Source: Arachnopeziza araneosa
Taxonomy: Eukaryota > Ascomycota > Leotiomycetes > Helotiales > Arachnopezizaceae
Reading direction: 5' to 3'
DNA length: 64,000 nt
Assembly: GCA_003988855.1 (NCBI GenBank)
Contig: QYAI01000008.1
Location: 248,001 to 312,000, forward strand
Shown: piece after piece, positions 22,989 to 33,678 of the stretch
How the letters are laid out: every line of letters starts with the position of its first letter
Position numbering within the stretch: position 1 is the stretch's first letter
The notes under the pieces: generated by a model
The model's input: the letters and a program-made list of their open reading frames with translations, nothing else
Databases searched by the model: none
Told to the model about the DNA's origin: nothing
Made by a program: the position numbers and the translations under genes

Positions 22989-23715
22989 TTTGTCTAGCAA
23001 TGTCTTGTATAAGGATGCATTAGGCTCCGCAGGAGGCTCCGTTTAAACTTCCAAGGTCCGTAGAGCATAAGAATTCAACATGTGGAAAACGATCATGCAA
23101 TTTTCATTGATATGCTCTTATCGTTTTTAAAGAATACTGTATTTAAAATAGTAGAGGAAGGCCGGTCTGCCTCGCCGAACACTTGAAGATGGCGGGGTTA
23201 TCAAGCTCAAGCATAACGGGGCGCTGTCGCGGCTGAGCAACGCCACACATTTGGGCCATCACTTCATTAGGCTTGGGTCTCGCGAGGATATCAAACCGTG
23301 ATGGGTTCTACAGCATAATCTACCAGTCAAAACTTCACGCGCAGCTCTGGGCAGATCTGAATTCGATGTTGATTTTACCTAAGTTTAGAGCATTCAACCT
23401 GAGGCTTTCGGCTCTAATAACATCACGTGTAGCTCAAGGTGGAAGAAGCACGGTGCTGCACTAATCCGTAGCTCCTGTTAAAAATACTTTTAATTGTCGC
23501 ATATCAAATTCGACATTTATAACAATTCCGAAGAGAGAGTCTTTAATATAGACAATAACTTAGTACTCTTAGAATCTTATATATATTTGTAGTATATATT
23601 TGCTTGATAATTTGAAACGTAGAAGCGTGCTACGAATAATTGCATCCCTTGGTGGAGGAGTTCGGCAAAAAGGCCTGGTATCATAGAATTCATGTCTCTC
23701 ATCTTTCTAATTTGA
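22989..23715. other. Intergenic region
   Basis: About 730 bp between two minus-strand genes. AT-rich sequence at 23500-23640 lies beyond the stop of the disordered-protein gene and probably includes its 3' UTR. No gene seen. Confidence 0.5.
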
Positions 23716-26700
23716 TCATATCCTGCCGCCACTTACGACCTCTCGTCCAAGTAGCTGGACCTCACCACTCTCTGCTGTTCTTCTCCTCTCTAAAATCCAT
23801 CGTTCTCCAGTCACGGGATCGTCCTCTTTCGAGTAACTGATACTCTCCGCACTTCCAGTGTAGCGATGACTTGTTTTTGGTCTATGATTGTCCTTCTCTT
23901 CTCTCTCTGCTGAAGACTTTCCGCTATCTAAAGCAGAGGGACTCATAGTCAAAGTTGGGCTGCCAGGAGCGCTACTATGCTCGCTTTGCACTCCACTATT
24001 CAATTCGCTAACGGCGCTGAATCCACTATTCTTTCTCCAGTGCCCCTGCCCTCGCCACGGCGGGATTTGACCAACAGGACTTCCATCGCCCATCCCACCA
24101 GGTGACCTCGGACTGCCATTGCTGCTATGTAAACTCGCTTGACTACCACCCCATGCACCTCTCCTCAGCTTCAACAAAGCATCGAGGCTCATATCACTTT
24201 CGAAATCCGGACTTCGCATCATACCCGCTAACTGCGCCAGTCCAGGACTGGTCACTGACCCAGGCCCATGCATATTTAAACTCATGAAACTGTTCCTATT
24301 AGAGTATTCACTCCTTTCGGTAATTGGCGTCAAGTTTGGCTCTCTACTTGCAACCCGACCACTTTGACTCCGGTTGACGCCTTCCACTCCACGTGGACCA
24401 AAATAGCCGCCATTAGCATAAGTCGCTTCTGAGGCAGAAGGGGCAGAGTAGAACCCAAATTCTTGTCCATAGAAGCCATCAGAGTCGTTCGCAAGGGCTT
24501 CAGCATTTGCGGCGGCGATGATAGCGTCGTCGTCAAGAGCATCATCGTAATCGAAGTCATCTTCTAGTTCGTACGAGGATGAAAAGGGTTCATAATTCTG
24601 GGAGGTATGAGAAGAGTCTGGAATTAATGATGGATAATTGTCTTCGGCTTCAGAAGCAGTGTGGTTGGAGACTGAGCTATTTCGACGAAACTTTCCATTC
24701 GCAGCTGCAGCGAAAGCAGCTGCTGCGAGCGCAGATTGATACGCTGCTAGGGTGTCTTGGGTGAGGATACCAGTATTTTCTTCGGAGTGAGTTTTTGGAG
24801 GTACTAGATTTATTGAAGGCTGGGGAACTAGACCACCTCCCTGAGGGAACGCCGACGGCGAGATTGGATTGCTAGTATCTTTCGTTATTGGGATGGTTTC
24901 CAAAGCCTTGTTAAAAGATGGCGAAGGGTCGGCTGTGAGCACAGGAGGCGAATACAATGTTGGTATTGATGACAAAGATCTTAAAGGTCTTCCGTATTCG
25001 TCAGTATCATTGTTGTCAAAGACCGATTCATCAAATTCAGCAGTATCGTCTGATTCTCCAGTTCCGCTTATGATTCCATCATCAAAATAAAGGTCGTCAT
25101 CGTCAAGTGTCGCTGGCTGTGGAAAACCTGCCCCCTTAGCTTCAACTGATCGTGTTGGTCCGGCTTGGGCGTGGAAATTATGTTGCATATCAATACCATG
25201 CAATCCTAAACCTTGAAGCTCTGATAAAGTAGATGGGACTTTGGATTCAGGCGAAATCGGCGGCATGGAGAAATCATGGCCAAAAAACTCCGGTTGACGA
25301 GGAGAATTCTTCGTCAATGCGAATCCAATAACTTCCCCATTTGCGTCTCTTGGGGTGCTGACCATCCCTGGGCTGCTGGGGCTTATCGGACTGCCTAAAG
25401 ATGACTGCTGAAATGTAAATCCCTCAAGAGTACCTCCAATGTCAGATATTTCGCTTTGCTCTACTTCTTCCTCGTCAATATCAGCATCATGTATGGGTTC
25501 CTCATACAGGTCGTCTTCCTCGTCCAAGTCAGCGTTAACACCTGGAATCCGCTCTTCTAATCCATCATCATCCATGTCGTCAAAATCATAATCATTTTCA
25601 AACTCCTCTTCAAGTCTATCTTCTTCTTCAATTTCAGCTTTCTTTTCCAACGCTTTCTGCCGATGCCTGTCTTCCAAGAGTCTCTCCTGTTCAGCTGCAC
25701 CTCTCATATCAAAGCTAAACCTAGAAGATGTGCTTTTCATATGTTTAGGAAGACCGTCTTTCGCAGATATTTCAGATAAACCCCTTGACCGACCCTTCTT
25801 TGATGTTATCGATGCCACTTTCGTTGCCTGAACTGTCGATGCAGGATTAATTGATACACGCCGCGACTCCGATGGAGGGTCACTTTTCGGAGGTACAGGA
25901 GGTGGTCTATCTGGTACTGGTATTGATACGGGCACCGGTTTTCGGTCACTGAGTTTCCTCGTCGTTTCAACCTTCCTTTCCACAACTTCTCTATTACTTG
26001 ATCTTACATGCTGCTCCCCTAACCTTGGTCCTTCTCTGGCATAAGGCGGCTTTGGTAAAGGTAGATCTGACAAGTCGTTGGCCTTTCTCACATGTGGTCC
26101 GGCAGCTGGGTACTGTTCCTCCTCGAAGTTTTCAGTAAATACTGGAGTGTGATTCCCTCCACTCCAGGGGCTTGATGGAATTCCATCTACAACTGAATTG
26201 TCCGGGATGGGGCTTCGATGAAACTGCCTGGGAGAGTTGTTCCCATTGTCCACATTTCCTATATCATTGGCAGATACATTTCTCTTAGCACGTCGTGGAG
26301 CGCTAAAGTCATGGACGACAGTCCCTCGAATTCTAGGATCAAAGTTCTCAGAGAAATCATTCTTTTTGGTTCGACTTGAGATGATAATTTCTGGGGAGGG
26401 TTGCGTGACTGCTTGCGATGCCCTCCTCCTAGCCAAAAGCGACATTGGGTTTAAAAGGTTAAGCCTAGTCTTGCCAGAGCGAGGCTGCGATGCTTCAAAG
26501 GTCGACTGGGCATTGGCCGGCGGGGGACTTGGCATCCTCGCTCCATTTGGCCTCCTTCCTGATTGTATTTGCCTATTTTGAGCATCTGCAACGGCTACAA
26601 AACTATGACCTCCAGCAAAGTTCTTGGTTCTTGGTGATTCACTACCGCTGGTTGCCTGAAGCCTGCTCGGGGGAGGACTCAGGTATGGTCTAATTGTCAA

Positions 26701-27054
26701 GTGCCCAGCTGATCCAGGTCGCTGTCGTTCTGTAAGTGGTATTCTGGGATGATTCCCAAAGTTATATGTGTCTCTTGATTGCATATTGTCGTCTTGAGTC
26801 CCCAAATCGTGAAGTCGGAAGTTTCGCATCGGCGGCGCTCTCGCGTCCTCATTACTGGCTTCGGTCGAGGATACACGCGCGATTGGAGGAAGAGGTGACG
26901 GAGGAGAGGTAATTGGAATTTCTTGGAGTGCTGCATCGTTATATCGTTGGGGGTGAGTGTGGTTCAGATGTAAGGACTCGAAGGAAGGGGACTCGGCTGG
27001 GGAGGTCGGATTCGATGGCGTACGGCGGTGGTGTGGCCGCAGATATGAAAACAT
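23716..27054 (-). CDS. Large disordered fungal protein, unidentified
   Basis: A single uninterrupted frame of 1112 residues from an ATG at 27054. Most is Ser/Pro/Asn-rich and likely disordered. Visible elements: a proline-rich SH3-ligand-like block near 385 (DRPPPVPPKSDPP), a charged helix followed by a highly acidic stretch near 455-530, an alanine-rich run near 780, a second acidic patch near 820-845, and a C-terminal block (GERWILERRRTAESGE) that looks structured and conserved. The length and single exon resemble scaffold or polarity regulators, but I cannot name the family. Many SP and RxxS sites suggest phosphorylation; that is inference. Confidence 0.85.
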   Translation of the reverse strand: MFSYLRPHHRRTPSNPTSPAESPSFESLHLNHTHPQRYNDAALQEIPITSPPSPLPPIARVSSTEASNEDARAPPMRNFRLHDLGTQDDNMQSRDTYNFGNHPRIPLTERQRPGSAGHLTIRPYLSPPPSRLQATSGSESPRTKNFAGGHSFVAVADAQNRQIQSGRRPNGARMPSPPPANAQSTFEASQPRSGKTRLNLLNPMSLLARRRASQAVTQPSPEIIISSRTKKNDFSENFDPRIRGTVVHDFSAPRRAKRNVSANDIGNVDNGNNSPRQFHRSPIPDNSVVDGIPSSPWSGGNHTPVFTENFEEEQYPAAGPHVRKANDLSDLPLPKPPYAREGPRLGEQHVRSSNREVVERKVETTRKLSDRKPVPVSIPVPDRPPPVPPKSDPPSESRRVSINPASTVQATKVASITSKKGRSRGLSEISAKDGLPKHMKSTSSRFSFDMRGAAEQERLLEDRHRQKALEKKAEIEEEDRLEEEFENDYDFDDMDDDGLEERIPGVNADLDEEDDLYEEPIHDADIDEEEVEQSEISDIGGTLEGFTFQQSSLGSPISPSSPGMVSTPRDANGEVIGFALTKNSPRQPEFFGHDFSMPPISPESKVPSTLSELQGLGLHGIDMQHNFHAQAGPTRSVEAKGAGFPQPATLDDDDLYFDDGIISGTGESDDTAEFDESVFDNNDTDEYGRPLRSLSSIPTLYSPPVLTADPSPSFNKALETIPITKDTSNPISPSAFPQGGGLVPQPSINLVPPKTHSEENTGILTQDTLAAYQSALAAAAFAAAANGKFRRNSSVSNHTASEAEDNYPSLIPDSSHTSQNYEPFSSSYELEDDFDYDDALDDDAIIAAANAEALANDSDGFYGQEFGFYSAPSASEATYANGGYFGPRGVEGVNRSQSGRVASREPNLTPITERSEYSNRNSFMSLNMHGPGSVTSPGLAQLAGMMRSPDFESDMSLDALLKLRRGAWGGSQASLHSSNGSPRSPGGMGDGSPVGQIPPWRGQGHWRKNSGFSAVSELNSGVQSEHSSAPGSPTLTMSPSALDSGKSSAEREEKDNHRPKTSHRYTGSAESISYSKEDDPVTGERWILERRRTAESGEVQLLGREVVSGGRI

Positions 27055-27288
27055 TATTGCTCCTAATCTGGAGAACCAAACCTTCGTCCAAGACGAGAAT
27101 TTGAGAGGTACAGGTCGCGTTAAGGGGCGGAAGCTGAGGAAAAAGCTTCAGTGGCGCAGGACCTCGAACGATGTTTGGAGGCTCCTCTCGATGTCTGAGA
27201 TCATTGAGAAGATTGGTTTCATTTCTTACTGGCAGCGGAAATTCGAAGTGAAAAAGACACTGGGGTAGTATTGAGCATGTGAATTGTT

Positions 27289-27748
27289 TCAACAAAGCAT
27301 TAACAAAAGATTTGGCAAGTCTACCTTCCCCGGCCCAACTTTCGTTGCTTGGCCTGCAGCACGCAAAGAGCCGATGGATGCCAGTTGCCCCCTGGCATTC
27401 TGCGGAACAAACCGTTCCATCCTCAGCTGTTTTAGAGGACCATCATGTTGAGACTCTTCAAACGTGATCCCGTAGATCTTGGTTCCATAAATAAATACCA
27501 TGCCTCTGGCACTTTCAGTCACGAACTGCCTAGGTACGCTATCTAGAGTTCGCCTGTTTCATGCGCTACTGTAGCAGAAGACCAACAATCAACCTCTTCC
27601 ATGGCATCTTTTCAATGCTCAGATCCAAGAATTCGCCGTATGATTCTGGCTCTTTGCATATTAGTGTCAAGTATCTTGTACTTGTAGAGAAGCCAATCAT
27701 GAGAGCCAATTTGAGAACGGCATTCAAGTTCCAGAGAGAGGCTGGCAA
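27289..27748 (-). pseudogene. Disrupted gene remnant beside a MITE fragment
   Basis: Two minus-strand coding-like segments lie end to end: 27748-27566 (ends KRLIVGLLLQ; contains LICKEPESYGEFLDLS) and 27522-27289 (contains GMVFIYGTKIYGITFEES). A stop and frame change separate them. The first segment begins exactly where MITE fragment A (27744-27890) ends, as if insertion cut off the 5' part. No family recognised. A chance open frame is the alternative. Confidence 0.3.
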
Positions 27749-27890
27749 AATTCGTCTTAAACAAGCACTTGAAACTTAAAATGCGGAGTTGTTAGATACT
27801 CATATTTTGTTGTATTGAATTTTTATTCGAGTTTAGTAGAGCAAAGATTGTAGAATTTGATCCTCGACTTTACGATTTCCTGATGCTTGG
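27744..27890 (+). mobile_element. MITE copy A (truncated)
   Basis: It shares the interior of copies B and C: ACAAGCACTTGAAACTTAAA, then TCCTCGACTTTACGATTTCC. The left end keeps the terminal core GCAAAATTCGTCTT and then jumps directly to the interior, so about 45 nt are deleted. The right terminal repeat is missing after CTGATGCTTGG. Same orientation as copy C. Confidence 0.75.
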
Positions 27891-28139
27891 GTAAGTGCTC
27901 AGAGAGCTTCGACATAAAACTTTTACTTTCTTACCAATTGTTAATGAGCTTTTTAATCAAGAATCATCATTACGTATATAAAATTCGTAGATTATGTACC
28001 TATTCTCAAATTTAAGAGTAAGAAGGCTTACAGAACTTGAACAAGGTTGGCAAAAGTTCATAATTCATCTCTCGAACTAAAAAGCAACGCCGAAAAGGTA
28101 TATGTAGAGCTAAGAAACACAAAGTAAGAAGTATCCTCT

Positions 28140-30531
28140 CTAGGAACTTCTCTTGCCAAAAGGTTCGAAAGGAAAAGACGCAGCTACTATAGCCATGGCA
28201 ACATAGAGCGCTCCACAGAGATATATCGGAACTGGCGTGTTGGTATTCGCAACTGTGGCAATAACAGCTGAAAGAATTCCCATAATTCGATTGCAAACAA
28301 CTGCAATACCATTGCCAGTTGCTCGGTGCGCCGATGGCAGGACTTCGGGGGTGTATGCGTACAGTGTCCCGTAATAGATGTTCAAGGAGAATCCAATGGC
28401 ACAGCTGAAGCCAATATTTTGAGCTTCTGTCCGTACTTGAGTGTAGGCAAAGAAGAATGCCATGGTAATCAAAGCTCCGACTACCATAGTATACTTACGG
28501 CCCAGATACTTCCATTTACACATGTAGCCAGCTAACATAGGTCCCTAGGAATTGTGAGTAGTGCTTGGGAACGATGAAGTTTAATCGCTTACAGGAATAC
28601 CACTGATATTGACCAGTGCATAATTTCTCCATGTGTCATACGTAGAGAGATTTCCGAAATCAGCACCCCGGCTTGCGAGATAACTGCTCAAAAACACGTA
28701 GAACAGGGGATATGCCAAACCAATCAACGTCCAACTCAGCCAGATCAACAATGTGCTCAACCCGATTGTTTTGGTAGCAAACAGTCCTCTGAAATGTATT
28801 GCCACTTCCCCTACACTAAATCTACTCTTTCCATGGCTTCCATGGATAGAACCACAGGCTTCGAGCATCTCGAGCGTAATAGAGCAAGGCCGGTTGTACT
28901 TCTGAGCCATGGCTTGGAATCCGGCAACGACTTCTGCATCTTTCCCCTCCCCGAGAAGATATTTAGGTGTTTCCTTAAGCCTAATCACCGTGATTCGGGC
29001 GATAGACATAATGAGAACTAGGGCGCCTGAAGTATACATTACATAACGCCAACCTCTGTTCGAATCGTAAGTGCAAATCGAAGTCCGAACGCCATTCTTA
29101 TCGAATGGGTCTGGGCAATTCCACTTCGCCGGTGACAAAAACCCCCAAGCAATGAATCCTGTTATTGCTTGTCCTAGCCCCCACCATGAAGCTAACCAAG
29201 CTAACCAAAATCAGGAAGATTCAACGATTGAAGTTCATACGTACTAAGAACCCACTGCTTGTTAGAAGGCAAGTATCTTAAACCACAAAGTTAGCCATCA
29301 TCCTAAATAAAGTGATTTCATAATCAAAACCAATTTTTGAATGGCCCCTCTATAGATTTATCTAGATATTCGCTATTGGCGTAGAACTCTTGAAACGAGT
29401 TGTGGAATGAACAATGGACTATGTCTGGTAGGAAAGATACAAGACCTACTCGATGAAGACTGTTGTATCCATAATTAGATTCCCACCACCTCCGAACCCT
29501 GAAACTGTTAGCTAAGATCAATACTGTGAACGGTATCATTAAACCTAGAAATGCAATAAATACTGCTAAAGCATTCCAGTTGGGGCTGGCTCCGGCAAGT
29601 ATTGTAAAGGTGGAGCAAATGAAAAGTGACACGTTGAAAGCAAATCTTCGACCAATTATATCGCCACTCAGACCCCAGAATAAAGCACCGAGGAGCATTC
29701 CGACATAAACTGCAATGGTAAGAGCTCGTGGGTAGAACGGCGTGAACTCGTAGCCGGCCGGCGTAGCTATGACAGATTGCAGAAGAAGTAGCAAAGAATC
29801 AACTGCGTATCTGTAAATAGGTCAAAATAGAGTAAATACTGTTCTCTCTCCTATGACCCACCCAAATCCGTTCAAAATAAATAGTTTCCACTGGAACACG
29901 AGAAGTTAGTTTTTTTTCTGAATGTTGGGGGAGAAGGTGGGAGGACACAGCAGGACATAACTGTACGGGGCGGGTAAAATTCGTCTTCGCCAAAGCGTCA
30001 GGGGATCGTAAAGTCGAAGCTTAAATACTACAATCTTAACTCCACTAGAGTCGATAAAAACTCTAGACAATAAAATGCAAGTATCTAAGAGCTCTGAATT
30101 TTAAGTTTTAAGTGCTTGTTAAAGACGAGTATTGACATTTTGCGGTTTTGTTTTTTTTCGCTTGGCGAAGACGAATTTTATCCGCCTCGATATTGAGGAT
30201 ACGTCTCTTAAGATACTTTATCTCTCAAGGGCAAAAATGCTAAAGGGATGATGGAGCCCGAGGTTCCTCACATGATAAGGTGTCCAACCAATTTCATCAA
30301 TGGCCTACCTATATGTCAGCTTGCAGTTGGAAAAAAGGGGAAGAGTTTTTTAAGTACATTGTTTACTAGATGCATCTTGGCATTTAAAGCTGGGTCAACA
30401 TCTTGTTTGGCAAGGATATCTTCTCCATAATCCACGGAAGAGACTTCTGAAGGAAGTTCTGGCTGCACGACTTTGCCATCTTCGACGTTATCATTGGTTG
30501 AAGGGACATAAGTCCCCGATTTTTCGGACAT
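28140..30531 (-). CDS. MFS transporter, sugar-porter/SV2-like
   Basis: Major facilitator superfamily permease of 531 residues, with a cytosolic N terminus of about 75 residues and twelve expected membrane helices. Eight exons: 30531-30358, 30304-30272, 29890-29862, 29810-29545, 29498-29450, 29276-29245, 29200-28593, 28544-28140; all frames close. The MFS signature between helices 2 and 3 is GLSGDIIGRR, and AIDEIGWTPYHWKLFILNGFGYAVDS is restored only by splicing three small exons. FLPSNKQW-like and WRYV blocks are typical of fungal members annotated as plasma-membrane permeases. The substrate cannot be read from the sequence. Intron 2 (29891-30271) is 381 nt because it carries MITE copy B; other introns are 44-53 nt, except intron 5 (173 nt). 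Confidence 0.9.
29967..30189 (-). mobile_element. MITE copy B (near full length) inside an intron
   Basis: An element of about 223 bp bounded by inverted repeats: GGGGCGGGTAAAATTCGTCT at the left and the complement of CGAGGCGGATAAAATTCGTC at the right, both continuing TTCGCCAA(A)GCG. Interior sequence matches copy C in reverse orientation (CATTTTGCGGTTTTG, AAGTTTTAAGTGCTTGTT). No coding capacity, so it is non-autonomous. It lies wholly within intron 2 of the MFS gene. The target-site duplication could not be fixed by eye. Confidence 0.85.
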
Positions 30532-31728
30532 TTCGAATGCTGCAGAAGGAAAAGTGCTTCAAAATAGTACAGGTGGACTAATAAACCCAACCTCGCTGTC
30601 GTGACGAGCTTAGAAGTCGATAACAAGGGAAGTGTGTAATTTCTGGGAACAGCAGAATATTTATCTTAGGCCAAGCACCAGGAATCGGTGTTGCCGCAGG
30701 TTCTGTGGGGAAGCAGAGCACTACGATAGCAACTGATCCCAGCAAGATTCTTGTCTGCACGATAACATCGACAAATAACTTCCATCTCAGCCAGTGAAGG
30801 GGCAACTTCGGACCCTCTCGGCGATCTTTTCTGCAAAGCAGGCTGGGGTCCAGCTGCATGACCGTTCGCATCCTGGAGATGTTTCCTCTCCCCAAAGACT
30901 GGTTTAGATTTGAAAGATTATCTCACATGTCAGCTACACGCGATTGAAAGGCATAGCTAGCCTATCTCAAGTCGCTATTTTTCAAATATAAAGGTAGCAC
31001 GCATCATACAACAGCGACATGATGAGGGAGAATTCTGAACCCAAATGGTTGCCAAGAAGTGAGATTTGCTAGACGAAAGTGGAAATGCCGAAACGGGATA
31101 AGGTTGAGGCGCATGTGCCACTGACCTCATCCCATCGACGAAGTTGAAGCACTTCTTGACAAGATCGTGTGATCTTTTGTAGTTGCACACGATTAAGAGA
31201 CATTGAAGGCCCAGTTCAACACGTGGATTGATGATTGGGCAGAGTGAGATTTGAGGTTTGAGATTCGCGGTGCTATTTCCAGGATCAGACTCTGCTCTAA
31301 GATTGTGACGTCTGGGAATATCTTGAGATGAGTGGTCGACTGGAAAGAGTGGAGCAATGTGACAATTATCTGATGGTAACGTAGCACACGATCAATCTGG
31401 TCCTCTCAAGATATGGGAGCAGCTTGCCATACGATGGGAGGTGAAGAAGTGCTGGAAGCAAGCGACCGAAAATACGCTACTCCCTTTTCGTTTAGCGTGC
31501 TTTGTGTCGAGCTTCTTCGTACCTCATGACATCGCGACTCAGTCCAACTCAGCGCATCTTCTATCTCGACCACCATATTCTATCTCGACCACCATATTCG
31601 GTTATCCCCAGTTCCATGTTGGACTATGCCGCAACATAAAATCGATAAGGCCGAGGGATGCATCCTTCTGGCTGAGCATTGTCACCTCCCCAGCATCACG
31701 AAAGAGCGCCATTTCGCAGCTTGTCATT
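30532..31728. other. Divergent intergenic region between MFS gene and DLT1
   Basis: About 1.2 kb with no gene accepted. It must hold the promoters of both divergent genes. A perfect 19-bp tandem duplication is at 31561-31598. Confidence 0.5.
31561..31598. repeat. 19-bp tandem duplication
   Basis: The unit CTATCTCGACCACCATATT occurs twice in direct succession, about 130 bp upstream of the DLT1 start codon. Confidence 0.9.
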
Positions 31729-33060
31729 ATGAAGTCAACACGCCACAAGTTGTTTCGATTCTTCTATAAAAGCTTTTACACCTTGCTCAATGCTGCCCTC
31801 TTCATTCTAATCCTGATCACGCCTGGCGATACCGTCCAACAAGCTCTCACCAATAAACAGATATACAATGTTTTTGTTATTGCTGGGTGCTACGTTTTCA
31901 CCCTCTTTCTTGCAGTCTTGATATATTTTTCGAGAATATTCACAAACAAGTCAATCTTGAAGGCGATACCAAAGACATGGATTCCTGTGGAGAAAGGGGA
32001 CGTGAAGAAGAAGGTACGGAAGATGATTGTTGCCAGTCTCAATCGAAGCGCTGCCATTGCCTGGGATTCTCGTCCCCGCGTACCCCAAGAATCCGCAACA
32101 ATCCCCTTGGAAACAGACACACAAGTTCCCGTTCCTCGATCCGAATATACCGAAGCAGATGAAAAAGAAGATAGTGGAAATAAAGAAGCAGCAGACTCGG
32201 ATAGGGGCGATGCAGTTATCCCAGTCTCACCTCCACAGCCAGTGTGGGGGGCTATTGCCCACAATGGATGGTCCTCACCAACATCCCCAGATCTGCCGAA
32301 TTTACAATACACAACTGTGATCTTAGAACTCCCGCATCTTATTGAAGCAAAGTCGGTTTCACTGGCACCTCCTGCTGCGACCTCAGTATCCCAACCGGCG
32401 CTCGCGGATATCCGAGCAGTTGAAATACTTCGAAGACCTGCCTCAATGGGTCTTCGTGATTACATTGGCCATCTTTCTGAAATTGGAGTCATTTCATCTT
32501 CAACAGCAGCTGCTGACTTTCTTACTCAGTATGAAAATGCGCGCTTCTCAGGACAACCCATAAGCGAGGTTCAGTTCCGTGACTTAATGAAGCACTTTGC
32601 GGAACTTTTGCGAAATATTAAAGCTTTAAGTCCTGCCATGATCACAAGTCTCAATATCGAATATCCAGAGAGCGATATTGATGATGATGGCACTTCATTA
32701 ACAACACCAATAACGCCACGTAGCCGGTCGTTAGTGCCCAGCGATAAGGCAGGCAGCCGAAGTGGTAGTGAAGGAACCATTCGTACGACTCGATCGCGAC
32801 ATATTCCTACGAATGGATCCTCGTCGAGGACACGAGAAGGTTTTATCACTGCACCAGCTACTCCTAAAAGTAGAAAACGTGTTATATCGAGAATCCCAAG
32901 TTCAAACAGCTTTGCTCAGAGTAGGCGACCTTACATTGAAAACGAAGAAAGTTCTAGTGATAGTTTACGCTCCGTGAGTCAAGGGAGTGTGATTAGGCTG
33001 CGCCGGACAAATGAAGAAGGAGAGCTACCGTACACTCTTAGTCTCCCCCAAAGTAGATGA
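31729..33060 (+). CDS. DLT1: DLT1 family membrane protein (defect at low temperature 1)
   Basis: 443 residues starting at the ATG of MKSTRHKLFRFFYK. The frame stays open 96 codons further upstream, but that part has no ATG support and is unlike the family. Two membrane helices sit at the N terminus (about 15-32 and 47-68), followed by the family block SRIFTNKSILKAIPKTWIPV and GDVKKKVRKMIV. A second conserved cytosolic block near 230-300 contains DYIGHLSEIGVISSS and YENARFSGQPISEVQFRDLM. The C-terminal 130 residues are Ser/Thr/Arg-rich and disordered. In yeast DLT1 is needed for growth in the cold; the molecular role is unclear. Confidence 0.9.
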   Translation: MKSTRHKLFRFFYKSFYTLLNAALFILILITPGDTVQQALTNKQIYNVFVIAGCYVFTLFLAVLIYFSRIFTNKSILKAIPKTWIPVEKGDVKKKVRKMIVASLNRSAAIAWDSRPRVPQESATIPLETDTQVPVPRSEYTEADEKEDSGNKEAADSDRGDAVIPVSPPQPVWGAIAHNGWSSPTSPDLPNLQYTTVILELPHLIEAKSVSLAPPAATSVSQPALADIRAVEILRRPASMGLRDYIGHLSEIGVISSSTAAADFLTQYENARFSGQPISEVQFRDLMKHFAELLRNIKALSPAMITSLNIEYPESDIDDDGTSLTTPITPRSRSLVPSDKAGSRSGSEGTIRTTRSRHIPTNGSSSRTREGFITAPATPKSRKRVISRIPSSNSFAQSRRPYIENEESSSDSLRSVSQGSVIRLRRTNEEGELPYTLSLPQSR

Positions 33061-33204
33061 GCTTGGCGTAGCGAACAGCTGGAATTTTTTGGTTATTGCA
33101 TTTAGCGAAAGTGCTCTAGAAAACGGCATTGGTAATTGGGTATTGATTGCATGTTGAAAGATAATAATGTTAAATGATAATCGTCTCGGCGTTGTTTTGG
33201 CTCC

Positions 33205-33678
33205 TCAGTCTTTGAGTGTCGTTCCTTCTCTCAAGTCCTGTTCATCTGTTTCTAATCCGATCCTATGTTCATGCGAGCTTGGCCTCTCTCGTTTCGCTAA
33301 ATCCCTTCTCTCTTGACTTGTGTCATGAGAACCTAACTGTTCTGCCAATGTTGGCTGTATGGCCGCTTCAAAGCTTTCGAGATATGCTATTATTCGAGTT
33401 TTATGTGCGTGGACACTGCAGTTCTTTGAGATATTCCTATACTCAGGGTGACTATCGACAAGAGAGGCGAGAAATGAGTCAATGAGTTCTGTTGATTGTT
33501 GAACGGAGACAGCCGATGCTCGGGCTGCAGGCGCTTCGGCATTACACTTGTCTTCGCTGTTTAGTATGGTTAGATTTGTCAACGCAGTATAAGATTAAAC
33601 TTACTTCAGTACAGAACCTTGAGTAGCGCAGTTCGAAACAGCATCGAGAGACATCTGGAGAGGTTTGCAGATACTCAT
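33205..33678 (-). CDS. Small two-exon protein, unidentified
   Basis: Exons 33678-33605 and 33556-33205 with a typical 48-nt intron (GTAAGT donor, CTAAC branch, AACAG acceptor) encode 141 residues. The N-terminal half is Ala/Ser-rich, a helical middle follows (STELIDSFLASLVDSHPEY, IIAYLESFEAAI), and the tail is charged. The well-formed intron and codon use support a real gene. It is tail-to-tail with DLT1, with 144 bp between the stops. No family recognised; no signal peptide or membrane helix. Confidence 0.6.

Noticed and set aside
31441..31728. N-terminal extension of DLT1
   Set aside because: It begins at a non-ATG codon and is unlike the family; the conserved protein starts at the ATG at 31729.
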